56,615 nt of DNA from Candidatus Anaerostipes excrementavium. GTDB lineage: Bacteria > Bacillota > Clostridia > Lachnospirales > Lachnospiraceae. The stretch spans positions 1 to 56,615 of the forward strand of contig DXEM01000016.1 of assembly GCA_019114985.1 (NCBI GenBank). The letters are read 5' to 3'. This document shows positions 23,531 through 33,550 of the stretch, in pieces. The position numbers and the translations under genes were made by a program. The notes under the pieces were generated by a model. That model ran no database searches. It saw nothing but the letters and a program-made list of their open reading frames with translations, and was not told where the DNA came from. Every line of letters begins with the position of its first letter. Within the stretch, counting starts at the first letter, position 1.

Positions 23531-25894
23531 TTATGAAAATAATCCCTTGATCTTGTCAAGAAGAGTTTCCTTTTTCTTTGTTTTCTCTTCTGATTTTTTC
23601 TCTTTCTTTTTAATGCCATCTGTTTTCATTACAAACTGTACGGATTTTACATTGCTGTTTTTGGAAGAAACAAAAGATTTCACTTTATAATCTTCTCCGG
23701 AGAAACTTCCAAGCTCCTCCTCGATTCCATCCAGAATCTTATTGTCCATTCCGCTTGTCTGTTCTTCTAATGTCTGTGTGCCTTGTGATAGTTTTGATGT
23801 GGCTTCTTTCAGCTGACTGGCTCCATCTGTAATATTCACAATGTTGGATGACAATGCGCCGCTTCCGTCTCTTACGGCTTTCGCTCCTGATAAAAGCTCC
23901 TCTCCGCCGTTTTTTAAAGAACTGCTCTGCGCTGACAGCCGGCTGGTTCCTTCGGAAAGCTGTTTGATTGCTGATGCCAGCTGATTGACCTCGCCCAGCA
24001 CGGAAACCGTTGATTGATATAAGGTTCCCATTCCCTGATGGAGAGATAATGCGCCGGTTTTTATACTTTGGGCCTTACTTCCATACAAAGCCTGTTCCAT
24101 GGCATCCACACCTTCTATTAATGCATCTACCCCTTCCGTCAATCCATTTTTATCGGTTATCACTTTTTGCAGGTCCGTAAGCCCACTGTCAAGACTATCT
24201 TCGTTTCCATACAGCCCCTTAGCGATCTGATCCGCTCCGCTGCTGCACTGTTTCAAAATCGTCTTTAACCCTGCAGTACTTCCTGACCCATCTAAAATAC
24301 CTTTCATCTGAGCTGAATTTTTCTTCATAGATTGATACAAAGAGGACAGCTCTTCTGTCTGACTTCCTGCTTTTTCTGTTTTTGTCGTTTCATTGGTCAC
24401 TGTATTTGTTACCGTGTTTGTTCTTGTCTGATAGATGTTATTGGTGATCGTAACAACCGTATTTCCATTTTCATCCGTCGTGGTTTCTTTGCTGGTCTCT
24501 GTTCGATCTGTCTGATATTCTCCCTCGTCTTCCTGTGTTTTGGTCTGTGTCTTTGTTTGTCCATTAGAACCTGATTGATCAGAAGAATTTGTACTTTCCT
24601 TTTCTATGATCTGCTTTAACTGTTCTGCCTGGTTATCATAGGTTTCTGACACAGAAGAAAGCTTGCTTACATAACTTTCTGCTCCTTTGATTCCTGCCTG
24701 CAGGCTTTCCATGCCGGATTTTAATTCTCCGTTTCCTTCCAGGCTTTTTTTCATCTCTTTAATGCCTTGTGAATCGATTTGCTGCAGACCTTTTTCCATA
24801 TTCGCAAGACCTTCTTTTATCTGTTTCATTCCGTTTTCAATCTGTGTCCAAGTCTTTTCATCTGCCAGATCGGCACTTCCTGTTTGGAGCTGTTTACATG
24901 CCGCAGTTAAACCCTTCATCAGCTTCGGAAGATCTTTTGTTTTTTGTTCTAATTCCCGATTCCCTGCAGCCGCTTGATCTACACCCGAAGTATAGGCTTC
25001 GATCCCTGCATCTGCCTGTTTCGCCCCGGCAAATAAAGTGTCCGCTCCGGCATACAGCGTATCAATTCCCTGCTGATATAGATTCAGCCCATTTTTCATT
25101 GTGTCAGCGCCGTCATCTGTCTTTTGTGCTCCTTCATTCAGAGCTTTGACACCATCTTCTAACTCTCCTGTTTTCTCTGTTAGTGCACTCGTATCCATTT
25201 GATCTAAATCGATATCAAATGACATTGGAACGCCATTAATTGTGATTGGATCCATCTGAAAATTCTTCACATCGGTTTGGATCGTCAGATCTTTTTCCTG
25301 CCTTGCCAGAATATTGTAGGTCAGCTGCTTATTTTTTCCGGAATTGGCTGCTGTGGCGCCTTCTGCTTTGATATTTTTACATTTCTCCGTGTCAAGTGTA
25401 AGTGTTGCCTGCAGCAGAAAATGTTCAAAAAAGTCTTGATCTGCTTCTTTATTCTTGCCAATGTGAATCTTGATCTTTAAATTTCCGCTTTTTCCGGCTA
25501 ATGATTGAGGCGAAATCTTTTTGCCGTCCAGCTGATATTCTATTTCGATCTTCCATGGGATCTGAGCCGCATCCAGATCTCCTTGATAATAGAATTTCCC
25601 TTCTTCCCCTTCTACGGTTATTTTTTCTCCATTTACTTTTATTTTGTTGTCTGTAGAAAGGTTTTCTACCGCTGTGTAATCCCCATAATCCAGAACTTTT
25701 TGATCCTTTTTAAGGTCATAGGCATTGACTACATACACACCGTCTACCGAACCGTCTTCTTTCAAATTAACGTAAACATTCTCTTCTTTCTGTGTATTTT
25801 TCTGTGCCGCAAAAGCCGGCGTTACGGTTGTTCCCACGATTGCTGCTGATAACATTAACACAGCCGCCGGTCTATATATTTTCCTGCAATTCAT
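23531..25894 (-). CDS. Secreted coiled-coil partner of an MMPL exporter (YhgE-like repeats)
   Basis: 787 residues. A signal peptide is clear (KIYRPAAVLMLSAAIVGTT, cleavage after AFAA). Then come a beta-rich region (30-240) and long helical stretches with repeating LxxGxxxLxxGxxxL patterns (DGADTMKNGLNLYQQG, LSEGTSRLSAQ) as in YhgE/Pip proteins. A threonine- and asparagine-rich insert sits near 460-510. The C-terminus is strongly basic with no transmembrane segment. GGAGG precedes the ATG at 25894. The gene overlaps the end of the MMPL gene by 23 bases, so the two probably work as one export unit. Confidence 0.8.
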   Translation of the reverse strand: MNCRKIYRPAAVLMLSAAIVGTTVTPAFAAQKNTQKEENVYVNLKEDGSVDGVYVVNAYDLKKDQKVLDYGDYTAVENLSTDNKIKVNGEKITVEGEEGKFYYQGDLDAAQIPWKIEIEYQLDGKKISPQSLAGKSGNLKIKIHIGKNKEADQDFFEHFLLQATLTLDTEKCKNIKAEGATAANSGKNKQLTYNILARQEKDLTIQTDVKNFQMDPITINGVPMSFDIDLDQMDTSALTEKTGELEDGVKALNEGAQKTDDGADTMKNGLNLYQQGIDTLYAGADTLFAGAKQADAGIEAYTSGVDQAAAGNRELEQKTKDLPKLMKGLTAACKQLQTGSADLADEKTWTQIENGMKQIKEGLANMEKGLQQIDSQGIKEMKKSLEGNGELKSGMESLQAGIKGAESYVSKLSSVSETYDNQAEQLKQIIEKESTNSSDQSGSNGQTKTQTKTQEDEGEYQTDRTETSKETTTDENGNTVVTITNNIYQTRTNTVTNTVTNETTKTEKAGSQTEELSSLYQSMKKNSAQMKGILDGSGSTAGLKTILKQCSSGADQIAKGLYGNEDSLDSGLTDLQKVITDKNGLTEGVDALIEGVDAMEQALYGSKAQSIKTGALSLHQGMGTLYQSTVSVLGEVNQLASAIKQLSEGTSRLSAQSSSLKNGGEELLSGAKAVRDGSGALSSNIVNITDGASQLKEATSKLSQGTQTLEEQTSGMDNKILDGIEEELGSFSGEDYKVKSFVSSKNSNVKSVQFVMKTDGIKKKEKKSEEKTKKKETLLDKIKGLFS

Positions 25895-27971
25895 GTAAAT
25901 TTCCTCCTCGTTCCCTGTGATAAAAGTTTGCATTCCAAGTTAATTTTTCAATAGCTCCATCGAACATAAGCAGCAGTCCCGGCAAGATAAAGATGACAAG
26001 CAGGAATGAAATAACTGCTCCTCTTCCAATCAGCATTCCAAGCTGGCTTAATACTCCGTTCGTAGACACGATTCCTAATACAGTCCCGGCAATGGCTAAA
26101 ATGCTGGCTGATGTTGCAATGGAGATGGTACAGCTTTGTATCGTTCGCAGCGCTGCCATCTTTTTCCCCATATTTTGGCGGTATTCCCGATAGCGATCTG
26201 TAAATAAGATTCCATAATCAATCGTCGCTCCTAACTGTACGGATGAGATGATTAAATATCCGATATAAAACAGCTCGCTGTCTGCAAAATACGGAACCGT
26301 CAAGTTGATCCAAATGGATGCCTCAATAACCAGGGTTAAAATAACCGGCAGCAGAATCGACTTAAAGTTCAGAAGCAATATCAGGAATACAAAACCGATG
26401 GACAATACATTGACCTTTGTCATATCCTGGGTGATCGTCGTCTTCAAATCCAGCGCGCTGGCCAGATTACCGGCTACAAGAGCGTCATCCCCATAATATT
26501 TGCTTCCTGTCCGCTTAATATCTTCTACCAGATCATTCCATCCATCTACTCCTTCTTCTGCATCCACGGTTAACACATAACGGCTGTAATGTTCTGAGTA
26601 CAGCTGGGAAACTTGTTCTTCCGGCACAAATTCCTTCGGAATGGATTCTCCAACAGAATTAATGTAAGATACGACCGAAGTCACACCATCGATCTGCTTC
26701 AGCTGCCGATTCATTTGAATTTCCTTTTCCATATCGCCCTTCGGGACCATCAAAACTACCTGGCTGCTGACACCGTATTCATCTTCAATCACATTCATAT
26801 CCCTTCCCAGCTGAGTCGCATTGGTCTGATAGACCTTCGTTCCTCCATAAAGAAAGCTATTCTTTTGCTGGCCCAGATAGGAAGGTATCGTGACGATTAA
26901 GAATAAAATCAGCATTGGAACTCTCCAATCCAGAACCACCTTCGACAACAGCCGGAATTTCGGAACCAGCGGTTTATGTTCGGTGCGGTCGATCAGCGGG
27001 TAACAAACCATTGTCAGCATTGGAAGCAGGCACAGCACTGCCAAAAGACTAAATAGAATCGCTTTGACCATAACCCATCCCATATCCGGTCCAATCTTAA
27101 AGCGCATAAAGATCAATGCTGCAAATCCAGTCACTGTTGTAAGCCCGCTTGACATAATACTTCCAACCGACTGTCTTACCGCGTCCTTCATCGCCTGTTC
27201 TGCATCTTCTCCTGACTGACGATTCTCTGCAAATCGATGAAGCAGGAAAATACCATAATCCATCGATACCGCCAATTGCAGAACACTTCCTGCTGCGTTG
27301 GTCACAAAAGAAATCGTTCCAAACATCAGATTTGTGCCTCGATTCAGCAAGATCGCAATCCCGATTGTTGCCATGAAGAGTACCGGTTCAAACCAGGAGT
27401 TGGTCGTTAATAATAAAATTGCAAATACCAGAGGAATGACAAAGAAGATAATTTTCTGAATTTCTGCCGCTGTTGTTTTTGGCGTCAGGGCGTCAATGAC
27501 TCCATCTCCTGTCATATAATTTTCATCTCCGATGACTTTGCGGATTTCATGAACCACTCGTTCTCCGTCATCTTCATCCATCGTCACTTGATATAGTGCA
27601 TTCCCATCCTTGTAATAATCATCAATCGTATCTTGATCTTCTATTTCCAAAGGTGCGTAAATATTAGCAGCATCATCTAACCAGTTTACCTCCTGAACGC
27701 CATCGATCTTCTCTATCTTTTCTTTGTAATCCATGGCCTGAGAAATAGATACGTCTTTGATCATGACTCGTACATTCGGCACCGCCTGATCGTATTCTTC
27801 CTCCATAATATCCAGCGCTCTTGTTGATGGGGCATCGTCCGGAAGATAATCCGCGAACTTATAATCAACTCCCACCAGAGTGGATAGGATCGCACATATT
27901 ACCGCTGCTGCGACAAACAGAACGATGAGGATGTTCTTATGCTTTAATATAAAATTTGTGTAATGTTCCAT
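25872..27971 (-). CDS. RND superfamily MMPL-type transporter
   Basis: 699 residues with the two-fold RND layout: one membrane helix (NILIVLFVAAAVICAIL), an outer domain of about 150 residues, five helices, a second outer domain and six more helices. The conserved GAxxDYGIFL-type motif occurs twice (AVSMDYGIFLLHRF and GATIDYGILFTDRY), holding the proton-relay Asp residues. Such proteins export lipids, peptides or drugs. It is first in a two-gene operon controlled by a TetR regulator encoded divergently. Confidence 0.92.
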   Translation of the reverse strand: MEHYTNFILKHKNILIVLFVAAAVICAILSTLVGVDYKFADYLPDDAPSTRALDIMEEEYDQAVPNVRVMIKDVSISQAMDYKEKIEKIDGVQEVNWLDDAANIYAPLEIEDQDTIDDYYKDGNALYQVTMDEDDGERVVHEIRKVIGDENYMTGDGVIDALTPKTTAAEIQKIIFFVIPLVFAILLLTTNSWFEPVLFMATIGIAILLNRGTNLMFGTISFVTNAAGSVLQLAVSMDYGIFLLHRFAENRQSGEDAEQAMKDAVRQSVGSIMSSGLTTVTGFAALIFMRFKIGPDMGWVMVKAILFSLLAVLCLLPMLTMVCYPLIDRTEHKPLVPKFRLLSKVVLDWRVPMLILFLIVTIPSYLGQQKNSFLYGGTKVYQTNATQLGRDMNVIEDEYGVSSQVVLMVPKGDMEKEIQMNRQLKQIDGVTSVVSYINSVGESIPKEFVPEEQVSQLYSEHYSRYVLTVDAEEGVDGWNDLVEDIKRTGSKYYGDDALVAGNLASALDLKTTITQDMTKVNVLSIGFVFLILLLNFKSILLPVILTLVIEASIWINLTVPYFADSELFYIGYLIISSVQLGATIDYGILFTDRYREYRQNMGKKMAALRTIQSCTISIATSASILAIAGTVLGIVSTNGVLSQLGMLIGRGAVISFLLVIFILPGLLLMFDGAIEKLTWNANFYHRERGGNLHELQENI

Positions 27972-27994
27972 CCTTTTCTCCTTTTTTCTTTAAT

Positions 27995-28006
27995 CAACAT
28001 ATGTTG
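27995..28006. promoter_or_regulatory. Palindromic operator candidate for the TetR regulator
   Basis: CAACATATGTTG, a perfect 12-bp palindrome, lies between the predicted transcription start (about 28018) and the start codon of the MMPL gene, where repressor binding would block transcription. Confidence 0.5.
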
Positions 28007-28024
28007 CATATTTAACTGTTATGA

Positions 28025-28053
28025 ATTATAATCACAATAGATACCAAATACAA
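28025..28053 (-). promoter_or_regulatory. Promoter of the MMPL exporter operon
   Basis: Minus strand: TTGTAT (28048-28053), a 17-base spacer and a consensus TATAAT (28025-28030). Confidence 0.7.
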
Positions 28054-28134
28054 TAAGCAATATTTTTTATAATCGTTACATAAACAACAGTCATTTTATC
28101 TTTTGTTTATTATATGATTTGAGAGGATGATTTT

Positions 28135-28707
28135 ATGGACAAAAAAAAGACGGACCGAAGGGTCCGACGAACCAAAACAAGATTGACCGAAGGCCTTTTG
28201 CACCTTCTGATGCAAAAAGATATCAAAGATATTTCTGTTCGTGAGCTGGCAGAATATGCGGATATTAACCGCTGTACTTTTTATCTGCATTATAAGGATA
28301 TTTACGATATGATTGAGAAAATAGAAGAAGAATTGTTCCAGGAATTCAACGAGATTCTGGATGCAGCGGATCTTTCCGAAGACAGTTTAAATCCCGATCC
28401 GGTTCTTCATAATATTTTTGACTGCCTTTATCAAAATCAGACAGCCGTTGCCGCTTTCCTAGGACCTCACGGCGACCGAACCTTTTTAAATAAGATCAAA
28501 AAACTTTTAAAAGAACGAATGTACAATATATGGGAAGAACATTCTTATCAGATTGAAAATTTTGAATATTATAATTCTTTTATTATCTCCGGATGTATCG
28601 GAATGGTGGAGTTCTGGGCGCAGAACGGATTCCAGAAATCGCCGGAAGAAATGGCGCAGCTTTCCACCTCTATGATTTTAAAAGGAATGGAAACTTTCTC
28701 CATATGA
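28135..28707 (+). CDS. TetR/AcrR-family transcriptional regulator
   Basis: 190 residues. The N-terminal TetR helix-turn-helix is plain (RRTKTRLTEGLLHLL, DISVRELAEYADINRCTFYLHY), and the C-terminal half is the ligand-binding type found in Lachnospiraceae regulators (FIISGCIGMVEFWAQNG). GAGAGGA precedes the ATG. It diverges from the MMPL exporter operon and very probably represses it until an exported compound or membrane stress is sensed. Confidence 0.92.
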   Translation: MDKKKTDRRVRRTKTRLTEGLLHLLMQKDIKDISVRELAEYADINRCTFYLHYKDIYDMIEKIEEELFQEFNEILDAADLSEDSLNPDPVLHNIFDCLYQNQTAVAAFLGPHGDRTFLNKIKKLLKERMYNIWEEHSYQIENFEYYNSFIISGCIGMVEFWAQNGFQKSPEEMAQLSTSMILKGMETFSI

Positions 28708-28715
28708 AATAACGA

Positions 28716-28757
28716 AACGGCAGCCATCAGGAATCAAACTTCCCAATGGCTGCCGTT
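28716..28757. terminator. Bidirectional terminator between tetR and xpt
   Basis: AACGGCAGCCAT (28716-28727) and ATGGCTGCCGTT (28746-28757) form a perfect 12-bp stem between two convergent genes. Both sides are followed by T-rich tracts (GTTCTTCT and TTCGTTATTTC). Confidence 0.7.
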
Positions 28758-28767
28758 GTTCTTCTAA

Positions 28768-29349
28768 TTATTCATCGCCCCGAAATACAATCTCTCCGGT
28801 CTTTTCATTCATACTTTCCACGATGGCAAGTGACTCTAAATGTGTTCTCTTGCGCAGCATATCACCGCCTGGCTGGAAACCTTTTTCAACTACGATTCCA
28901 GCTCCTACCAATTCTGCTCCGGAATCTTCTACCAGCTGAACCAATCCTTCCAATGCTTTACCATTGGCAAGAAAATCATCAATCAAAAGAACTTTATCTC
29001 CTTTTCCCAGAAACTCTTTGGCCACGATAATATCATAGATCCGTCCATGAGTGAATGATTCTACCTTTGTCGTGTACACATCTCCGGCAATGTTCTTCGT
29101 CTGCGTCTTCTTTGCGAACACGACGGGAACATCAAATACTTCCGCAGCAATACAGGCAATTCCGATTCCTGAAGCTTCAATGGTCAGAATCTTCGTAATC
29201 TCCTCTCCTGCAAAACGTCGCTGAAACTCTTTCCCAATCTCACGAAACAGCTTTACATCCATCTGATGATTTAAAAAGCTGTCCACCTTTAATACATTTC
29301 CTTCTTTTACTTTTCCATCCTTACGGATCCTGTCTTTTAATAACTGCAT
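28768..29349 (-). CDS. xpt: Xanthine phosphoribosyltransferase
   Basis: 193 residues, the usual length. The PRPP-binding motif is [14 protein letters not shown], preceded by [18 protein letters not shown] and VVFAKKTQ, as in B. subtilis Xpt. It makes XMP from xanthine and PRPP. It lies 40 bases after the MobA-like gene at the end of the xanthine dehydrogenase run, so xanthine formed or degraded by that enzyme can be salvaged. No separate purine riboswitch was found directly upstream. Confidence 0.95.
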   Translation of the reverse strand: MQLLKDRIRKDGKVKEGNVLKVDSFLNHQMDVKLFREIGKEFQRRFAGEEITKILTIEASGIGIACIAAEVFDVPVVFAKKTQTKNIAGDVYTTKVESFTHGRIYDIIVAKEFLGKGDKVLLIDDFLANGKALEGLVQLVEDSGAELVGAGIVVEKGFQPGGDMLRKRTHLESLAIVESMNEKTGEIVFRGDE

Positions 29350-29389
29350 CCTCCAGCCTCCACAATCTTTCGTATTTTTAAATTATATT

Positions 29390-29992
29390 TTACTTTTTTT
29401 CTTCTCTATTTGCAACCATTCCCGGCATGTCTTCTAAAATATCGATATCTTTTAATTCTCTGGCTTCCTTTACAGAATAAAAACAGGCTTCCTCCCGATG
29501 CCGATTCAGCACCTTCTTCCCACCTTGATCTCCGCCAAGAGATCCAAGTTCCTCAAAATATTTCCTGCCAAACCACACAGGATTCCCTGTCTCTCCCTGA
29601 CAAATCACACAGCCAAGCTCTGCTTGCTTCTGTTCCATCGTCTCCAAAAAGTTTCGGGCGGTTTCTTCTCTTAGGAATGGCTGGTCTGCCACAAAGAACA
29701 CACAGGCTTCTTCCTCTTTGATTCCTTCCATTCCTGCCTTGATCGACCAGGAAACGCCATGGACACTTTCCTCACAGAAACGAACATTGATTCCTTCTTC
29801 CTGCAATCTTTTCATAATCTCTGGATATTGTGTCACAACCACTAATTCCCAATCCTCATGCTCTCGGCATAATTTCCTCAGCCGTTCTAAGAGATGGCGG
29901 TACATTGGCCTGCCGTTTAATGAGTACAAAAGTTTATTTGCTCCAAACCGCCTGCTGTTGCCGGATGCCAGATAAATCACTCGGATTTTCAT
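29390..29992 (-). CDS. MobA/MocA-like molybdopterin nucleotidyltransferase
   Basis: 200 residues, starting VIYLASGNSRRFGANKLLYSLNGRPMY, the nucleotide-binding loop of MobA-type transferases, with VFFVADQPFL (metal-binding DxP region) and GNPVWFGRKYFEEL. It probably adds a nucleotide, likely CMP, to the molybdenum cofactor used by the adjacent dehydrogenase. The start overlaps the stop of the molybdenum subunit gene as ATGA. Confidence 0.88.
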   Translation of the reverse strand: MKIRVIYLASGNSRRFGANKLLYSLNGRPMYRHLLERLRKLCREHEDWELVVVTQYPEIMKRLQEEGINVRFCEESVHGVSWSIKAGMEGIKEEEACVFFVADQPFLREETARNFLETMEQKQAELGCVICQGETGNPVWFGRKYFEELGSLGGDQGGKKVLNRHREEACFYSVKEARELKDIDILEDMPGMVANREEKK

Positions 29993-32268
29993 TGTTTTTT
30001 CAGAAGCCCCATTGCGATCTTTTCGCTGGAAATCGGTAACTCTCTAAACCAGATTCCAGTTGCATTATAAATCGCATGCGCCAACGCCGGAGATGGCGTA
30101 TTAATCACAATCTCTCCAATTGATTTGGCGCCGAACGGACCTGTTTCCTCATAACTGCTTTCAAATTCTACACGGAGCCTTCCCATATCCAATCTGGTCG
30201 GTACTTTATACTGCATAAAGGAATTATTTTTCATCTGGCCTTTCTCTGTATAACTAATTTCCTCATATAAAGCCATACCAATTCCCTGTACGATACCGCC
30301 TTCCGTCTGCACTCGTGCAAGATTTGGATTCACCGGTGTTCCACAGTCCACGACTGCCACATAATCCAAGATCTCTACCTGACCGGTCTCTTTATCCAAT
30401 TCAATCTCTACCATCCCTGCCATAAACGGCGGAGGTGAAACTTTAGAACTGCTGCTTTCGGTTACCTGAAGGGCATCTGGATTTCCACACATGGAAGCAG
30501 TACCAATCTCCTGCAAAGTCACCTTTTTCCCGGATGCTTCATGACAGACACATGTTCCGTCAAATTCCATTTCATCTTCCGGCAGTTCCATCATTTTCGC
30601 AGCCTGATGAATGATCCTGCGTTCCAGCTTCATACAGGCTTTCTCTACAGCTTTACCGGTCACATAAGTGGTACTGGAAGCATAAGAACCGGAATCATAT
30701 GGTGAGGTATCCGTATCGGCTCCTACCACCGTGATGTCGTCCATCGAACAATTCAGACATTCTGCTGCCATCTGCGCCAGAATCGTATCACATCCGGTTC
30801 CCATATCCGCAGCACCGATCATCAATGTATAAATTCCATCTTCATTTAATTTAATGGTCGCAGATCCTACATCGACACCGGAAATACCGGAACCTTGCAT
30901 TGCCATAGCCATTCCAACGCTTCTTACTTTGCCATTTCCCATGTCTCTGCATGGATATTTCTCATCCCATCCGATCATTTGTCTGGCACGCTCTACACAG
31001 CGATCCAAAGCACAGCTGTTCGCTTTCTCTCCATAATAAGCCGGCATGATCTGACCTTCTCTTACCATATTGATCTCTCTCATACGAACCGGATCAATCT
31101 TAAGGATTGCTGCCAGTTCATTGACTGCAGATTCTACAGCAAAGATTCCCTGAGTCGCTCCGTATCCACGGTAAGCTCCGGCAGACATCGTATTGGTATA
31201 GACCACATCGTAGGCAAACCGATGGGCTTCCGGCGTTCCATACAGCGGAATAGATTTATGCCCTGACAATCCTACCGTTGTCGGTCCATGTTCTCCATAA
31301 GCTCCGGTATTTGACAATGTATAGACATCAATCGCTCGAATTTTTCCATCACGATTTGCGCCTACCTTTACATGGACTTCCATCTCATGACGAGGGCTGG
31401 AAGCGATCTGAGATTCTTCACGGGTGAAAATCATTTTGGAAGCTTTTCCTGTCTTCCAGGTAACAAACGCCGGAAAAATCTCTGCTACCACTGTCTGTTT
31501 CGCACCAAATCCTCCGCCGATCCTCGGTTTTGAAACCCGAATCTTTGACTTCGGAATGCCTAATGCATTGGAAAGAATTCTTCTCACATGGAAAACAATC
31601 TGCGTAGAACTTAAAACATTCAGCCTTCCATACTCATCCATATAACACAGGGTACGGAATGTTTCCATCATCGCCTGCTGATCGGCTTTCGTATGATATA
31701 CACGATCAACCACTACATCACAGTCTGCTAACACCTGATCTACGTCGCCATCATGAGACTCATCACTGGCACATAGATTTCTTTTATTATCTGCCCCTAC
31801 CGGACAAAGCGCTTTCCAGCTGTCTTCCGGATGCACCAGCGGAAGCTGATCCTTAGCCTTATGAAGATCTAAGATCGCAGGCAGGACTTCATATTCCACA
31901 CGAATCATTTTGATTGCCTGATCCACACAAGCCTCATCTTTTCCTGCTACGATTGCCACCGGATCCCCTACATACCGTACATGGCGATCCAAGATCAATC
32001 GATCGTAAGGACTTGGCTCCGGATAAGTCTGTCCTGCCATCGTAAAACGTTCCTTCGGCACATCTTCCCAAGTGTAAATTGCTTCAATTCCAGGAACTTT
32101 CTCCGCAAATTTCGTCACAATCGAAGTGATCTTAGCATTTGCATGAGGACTGCGCAGAACTTTTACAATCAAACAATCTTTAGGCGCCTTATCATCCATA
32201 AAGACCGGTTTTCCGGTCACAAGCGCCATGGCATCCTTTTTCATAATCGGCTGATTTACCGTTTTCAT
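29989..32268 (-). CDS. Xanthine dehydrogenase-type molybdopterin-binding subunit
   Basis: 759 residues covering the a/b hammerhead domain and the two Mo-binding domains: GGGFGAKQTV (about 255), GAYRGYGATQG (about 360), MAMQGSGISG and the C-terminal GPFGAKSIGEIVI, whose Glu is the catalytic base position. It should hydroxylate a purine such as xanthine or hypoxanthine. The start overlaps the 2Fe-2S subunit stop by 4 bases. Neighbouring xpt supports a purine substrate, though nicotinate or other N-heterocycles cannot be excluded. Confidence 0.92.
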   Translation of the reverse strand: MKTVNQPIMKKDAMALVTGKPVFMDDKAPKDCLIVKVLRSPHANAKITSIVTKFAEKVPGIEAIYTWEDVPKERFTMAGQTYPEPSPYDRLILDRHVRYVGDPVAIVAGKDEACVDQAIKMIRVEYEVLPAILDLHKAKDQLPLVHPEDSWKALCPVGADNKRNLCASDESHDGDVDQVLADCDVVVDRVYHTKADQQAMMETFRTLCYMDEYGRLNVLSSTQIVFHVRRILSNALGIPKSKIRVSKPRIGGGFGAKQTVVAEIFPAFVTWKTGKASKMIFTREESQIASSPRHEMEVHVKVGANRDGKIRAIDVYTLSNTGAYGEHGPTTVGLSGHKSIPLYGTPEAHRFAYDVVYTNTMSAGAYRGYGATQGIFAVESAVNELAAILKIDPVRMREINMVREGQIMPAYYGEKANSCALDRCVERARQMIGWDEKYPCRDMGNGKVRSVGMAMAMQGSGISGVDVGSATIKLNEDGIYTLMIGAADMGTGCDTILAQMAAECLNCSMDDITVVGADTDTSPYDSGSYASSTTYVTGKAVEKACMKLERRIIHQAAKMMELPEDEMEFDGTCVCHEASGKKVTLQEIGTASMCGNPDALQVTESSSSKVSPPPFMAGMVEIELDKETGQVEILDYVAVVDCGTPVNPNLARVQTEGGIVQGIGMALYEEISYTEKGQMKNNSFMQYKVPTRLDMGRLRVEFESSYEETGPFGAKSIGEIVINTPSPALAHAIYNATGIWFRELPISSEKIAMGLLKKQ

Positions 32269-32732
32269 CGCGCACCTCCATTCTTCCTATATTCCATAAA
32301 GTCGAGAATTCCTCGAAGCTGTCCTTCATACCCAGAACAACGGCAAAGGTTTCCTGCCAGATATTCCTTGATTTCTTCCACCGTAGGTTCCGGGATTTCA
32401 CGAAACAGAGCAATCGCGTTCATGACCATTCCAGGATTACAGAATCCGCACTGTTCCGCTCCCTGATTGGCAATAAAATATCCAAATTCTTCCGCTTCTT
32501 CCTGAAGCCCCTCCAGCGTATCGATCTTATGTCCATCTGCCCTTGCCGCAAGAATCGAACAAGAAAGGATCGGCTCATCATCCATAAATACCGTACATAA
32601 TCCACAGTTTGATGTCTCACATCCTCTTTTTACACTGCTGCATCCCTGCTGCCTGACAAAATCAATCAGAAGCATATCCGGCTTGATTTCCGCTTCTATT
32701 TTCTTTCCATTCAACGTAAGTGTGATCTTCAT
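32265..32732 (-). CDS. Xanthine dehydrogenase-type 2Fe-2S subunit
   Basis: About 155 residues. The first cluster is CETSNCGLCTV plus C in ILSCSIL; the second is CGFCNPG and CRCSGY. This matches the small subunit of molybdenum hydroxylases and passes electrons from Mo to FAD. The ATG at 32732 follows GGAGGGG and begins one base after the FAD-subunit stop; an upstream TTG is less likely. Confidence 0.93.
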   Translation of the reverse strand: MKITLTLNGKKIEAEIKPDMLLIDFVRQQGCSSVKRGCETSNCGLCTVFMDDEPILSCSILAARADGHKIDTLEGLQEEAEEFGYFIANQGAEQCGFCNPGMVMNAIALFREIPEPTVEEIKEYLAGNLCRCSGYEGQLRGILDFMEYRKNGGAR

Positions 32733-32733
32733 C

Positions 32734-33522
32734 CTAATGTCCCCTCCTTTCTTGCGCAAGCTTTTTCATACTTCGAACTAAAAGAACTTCTGCCAAATGT
32801 TTCCGATATGCTGCAGATGCCCTCATATTGCTTCCGTATGTTGTCTGCTGTGCAATCCGGACGGCAAGCTCCCGACAGTCCTCTTCCTGTTCCCAATTAG
32901 CTGGAAGTTCCATTCTCACAGCTCTTCCCGGCCTCGCTCCAATTACTGCATATCCCTTTCCATCCAAAGAAGATACGGCACAAGTTAACACCGGAAAATC
33001 TGTCTTTGTATTCCGATGTGTCAAATAAACACATTGGGCGTTCATCTTCTTTACAATCAGGCGCACTAAGATATCCCTGTCATATGGCTGTTTTGCAAAT
33101 TCTTCCAGAGGAATAATCCCTCCATGATACAATTCTACATACGTATCCAACGCAAGAAAACATGTCAATACATCAGAGAATCCAAACCGACCAAAAATGC
33201 TTCCTCCGACCGTTGCCATATTCCGAAACTGTACTCCAACAATGCTTTTCACACTCTCTGCTGCGATTCCCTGACAAAATTCATTGAATCTTTGATGCTG
33301 CTCCAGCTGCCTTAACGTAACCATTGCCCCAATCGAAAACGCTTCCTCCGTTTCTTCGATCTGATCCAGTCCAAGTCCTGACAAATCTACCGCTTTTTGA
33401 AACGTTCGATTGCTCATCTTCAGCCACAGCATTCCACCTAAAATACAGGTGCTTTTCTTCTGGTTGAGTTCGTATGCCTGTGCAAGACTCTCTGCCCTCA
33501 CATACTCTTTGATCTTCAACAT
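32734..33522 (-). CDS. Xanthine dehydrogenase-type FAD-binding subunit
   Basis: 262 residues of the CoxM/XdhB family. The FAD loop ILGGMLWLKM (near 27-36) and the second motif TVGGSIFGRFGFSDVLTCFLALD (near 105-127, normally TxGGN/S) are seen. It takes electrons from the 2Fe-2S subunit to NAD or ferredoxin. First gene of the five-gene purine module; GGAGGAAG precedes the ATG at 33522. Confidence 0.92.
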   Translation of the reverse strand: MLKIKEYVRAESLAQAYELNQKKSTCILGGMLWLKMSNRTFQKAVDLSGLGLDQIEETEEAFSIGAMVTLRQLEQHQRFNEFCQGIAAESVKSIVGVQFRNMATVGGSIFGRFGFSDVLTCFLALDTYVELYHGGIIPLEEFAKQPYDRDILVRLIVKKMNAQCVYLTHRNTKTDFPVLTCAVSSLDGKGYAVIGARPGRAVRMELPANWEQEEDCRELAVRIAQQTTYGSNMRASAAYRKHLAEVLLVRSMKKLAQERRGH

Positions 33523-33550
33523 AAAACTTCCTCCGCTTATCTATCGTGCA

